Shown: positions 63,237-64,000 of the stretch, one piece after another
Position numbering within the stretch: the first letter of the stretch is position 1
Layout of the letters: each line of letters starts with the position of its first letter
Assembly (NCBI GenBank): GCA_934141245.1
Contig: CAKPCB010000005.1
Span: 1 to 64,000 of the forward strand
Length of the DNA: 64,000 nucleotides
From: an uncultured Bacilli bacterium
GTDB lineage: Bacteria > Bacillota_I > Bacilli_A > RF39 > UBA660
Direction of reading: 5' to 3'
Position numbers and translations under genes: made by a program
The notes under the pieces: model-generated
Database searches by the model: none
Seen by the model: the letters and a program-made list of their open reading frames with translations, nothing else
What the model was told of the DNA's origin: nothing

Positions 63237-64000
63237 TTATTTACCACCTCCATTACTACGACCATTTGTATTAGTAAATATATCAGAGTTAGTACTAATA
63301 TAATTGCTTTCATAATAACCTTTACTATTTTTACCATTATAATTTATATAATTTTTTTTATCAATAGAGTCTTTTTTTATTTTATTTATTTTTTCAGGAG
63401 TAAGGTCTATTTCATATATTACACTCTTATCAAAAGAATCATATTCAGTCAATTCTTCGTAACCAATCCAATTAGAGCCAGCTTTCCTATTAGGAAAGGC
63501 ACTGTATTTATTATCAACCATTCCAGTAGCAATTGGTCTATATATATAATCAGAATATCCTGTAATCGTAGAGCAATCATTTATACACATAGCTACACTT
63601 TTATAACCATCTGATTTATAGTAATTCTGACAATAATTATTAATTCCCTCAGTATCGCTTATTTTATACTTTGTTTTACATGTATTATTCCTACCATTTG
63701 CACTACATTTTTTATAACATTCATCATAGCTTGTATATCCATCTACATCCGTATTCCAGCTTTTAATACAATATTCTCTGATGTTATCATACTCTGCCGG
63801 ACTATATTTTCCTGTACATTTATTATCATTGTTATTATTATCCTTAGTAGTTAAGTCTACTCTAACAGGACATTTTTTTGTTATCAAATTACCATTAATT
63901 TTGTAAGTTACACTCGCACCAACTGTTGTGGAATTAGATTTTGAATAACCTAAATTTCTTAAAGAATATGTACCGTTATCATTTGCTTTCTTATTACCAA
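63237..64000 (-). CDS. Cys-rich secreted protein, 5' end outside window
   Basis: Partial: the frame is open to the right edge. An apparent start at 63887 is an internal TTG (the text continues upstream as YKINGNLITKKCPVRV), so the gene begins outside. Visible parts are an Ig-like segment (GTYSLRNLGYSKS), then two repeats of YC...W/Y...GY...C...C (YCIKSWNTDVDGYTSYDECY; NNYCQNYYKSDGYKS) and a Gly-rich end (NGRSNGGGK). Probably a disulfide-rich surface or pilus-associated protein. First visible gene of the locus. Confidence 0.65.
   Translation of the reverse strand, partial: GNKKANDNGTYSLRNLGYSKSNSTTVGASVTYKINGNLITKKCPVRVDLTTKDNNNNDNKCTGKYSPAEYDNIREYCIKSWNTDVDGYTSYDECYKKCSANGRNNTCKTKYKISDTEGINNYCQNYYKSDGYKSVAMCINDCSTITGYSDYIYRPIATGMVDNKYSAFPNRKAGSNWIGYEELTEYDSFDKSVIYEIDLTPEKINKIKKDSIDKKNYINYNGKNSKGYYESNYISTNSDIFTNTNGRSNGGGK

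Overview
The window is visibly AT-rich DNA from a low-GC Gram-positive bacterium. The evidence is strong AAAGGAGG-type ribosome sites, TTGACA/TATAAT and TGnTATAAT promoters, rho-independent terminators after many genes, tRNA genes that encode their own CCA, and Bacilli-type genes (YutD, a YutI/NifU-like protein, a YutH-like protein, TrmL, LemA, DUF1292). A peptidoglycan deacetylase, a GH25 lysozyme, a glucosaminidase and NagZ show that it has a cell wall. Phosphoketolase and FeoAB suggest a fermentative, probably host- or gut-associated life. An uncultured Bacilli lineage of the RF39/Erysipelotrichia kind is my inference; no rRNA is present to test it.

0-31 kb is mostly housekeeping and envelope DNA. 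It holds phosphoketolase, an XRE regulator with LemA, an epimerase with a lipoprotein, and a surface cluster at 5.9-9.8 kb (collagen-like protein, pectate-lyase-like adhesin, two small beta-sandwich proteins). Then come an SDR, YbaK and Met-gamma-lyase-like operon, three cell-wall enzymes, a decayed 2-hydroxyacyl-CoA dehydratase/activase gene, tRNA-Gln and tRNA-Glu ahead of gltX, a short UvrD-like helicase behind a duplicated 134-bp element, feoAB, a calcium-type P-ATPase, a QueH-GNAT fusion and prs with a leader hairpin.

31.3-47.5 kb lies between tRNA-Gly(GCC) and tRNA-Gly(TCC) and looks like a genomic island. It has small orphan genes, a duplicated hairpin element, a decayed gene copy, two HExxH proteins, a ClpX-like ATPase without the usual zinc finger or IGF loop, an ABC exporter, an HD protein, a HIT/histidine phosphatase/HExxH operon, a dead serine recombinase fused to a MobV-like tail, and an intact large serine recombinase next to the right-hand tRNA.

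47.6-55 kb is core DNA again: a five-tRNA operon, an S1 protein, NifU-like, YutH-like, DUF1292, YutD, NagZ, tRNA-Ala, TrmL and a thioredoxin-fold protein.

55-64 kb, all on the minus strand and running off the right edge, is a Tad-like pilus or secretion locus. It holds CpaB, the TadA/CpaF ATPase, TadB, TadC, a TadZ-like protein with an altered P-loop, two short proteins sharing an MKE(A/S)TG start, a VirB2-like hydrophobic protein and secreted cysteine-containing proteins. No prepilin peptidase is visible. This locus and the tRNA-Gly-bounded island are the best places to look for something new.
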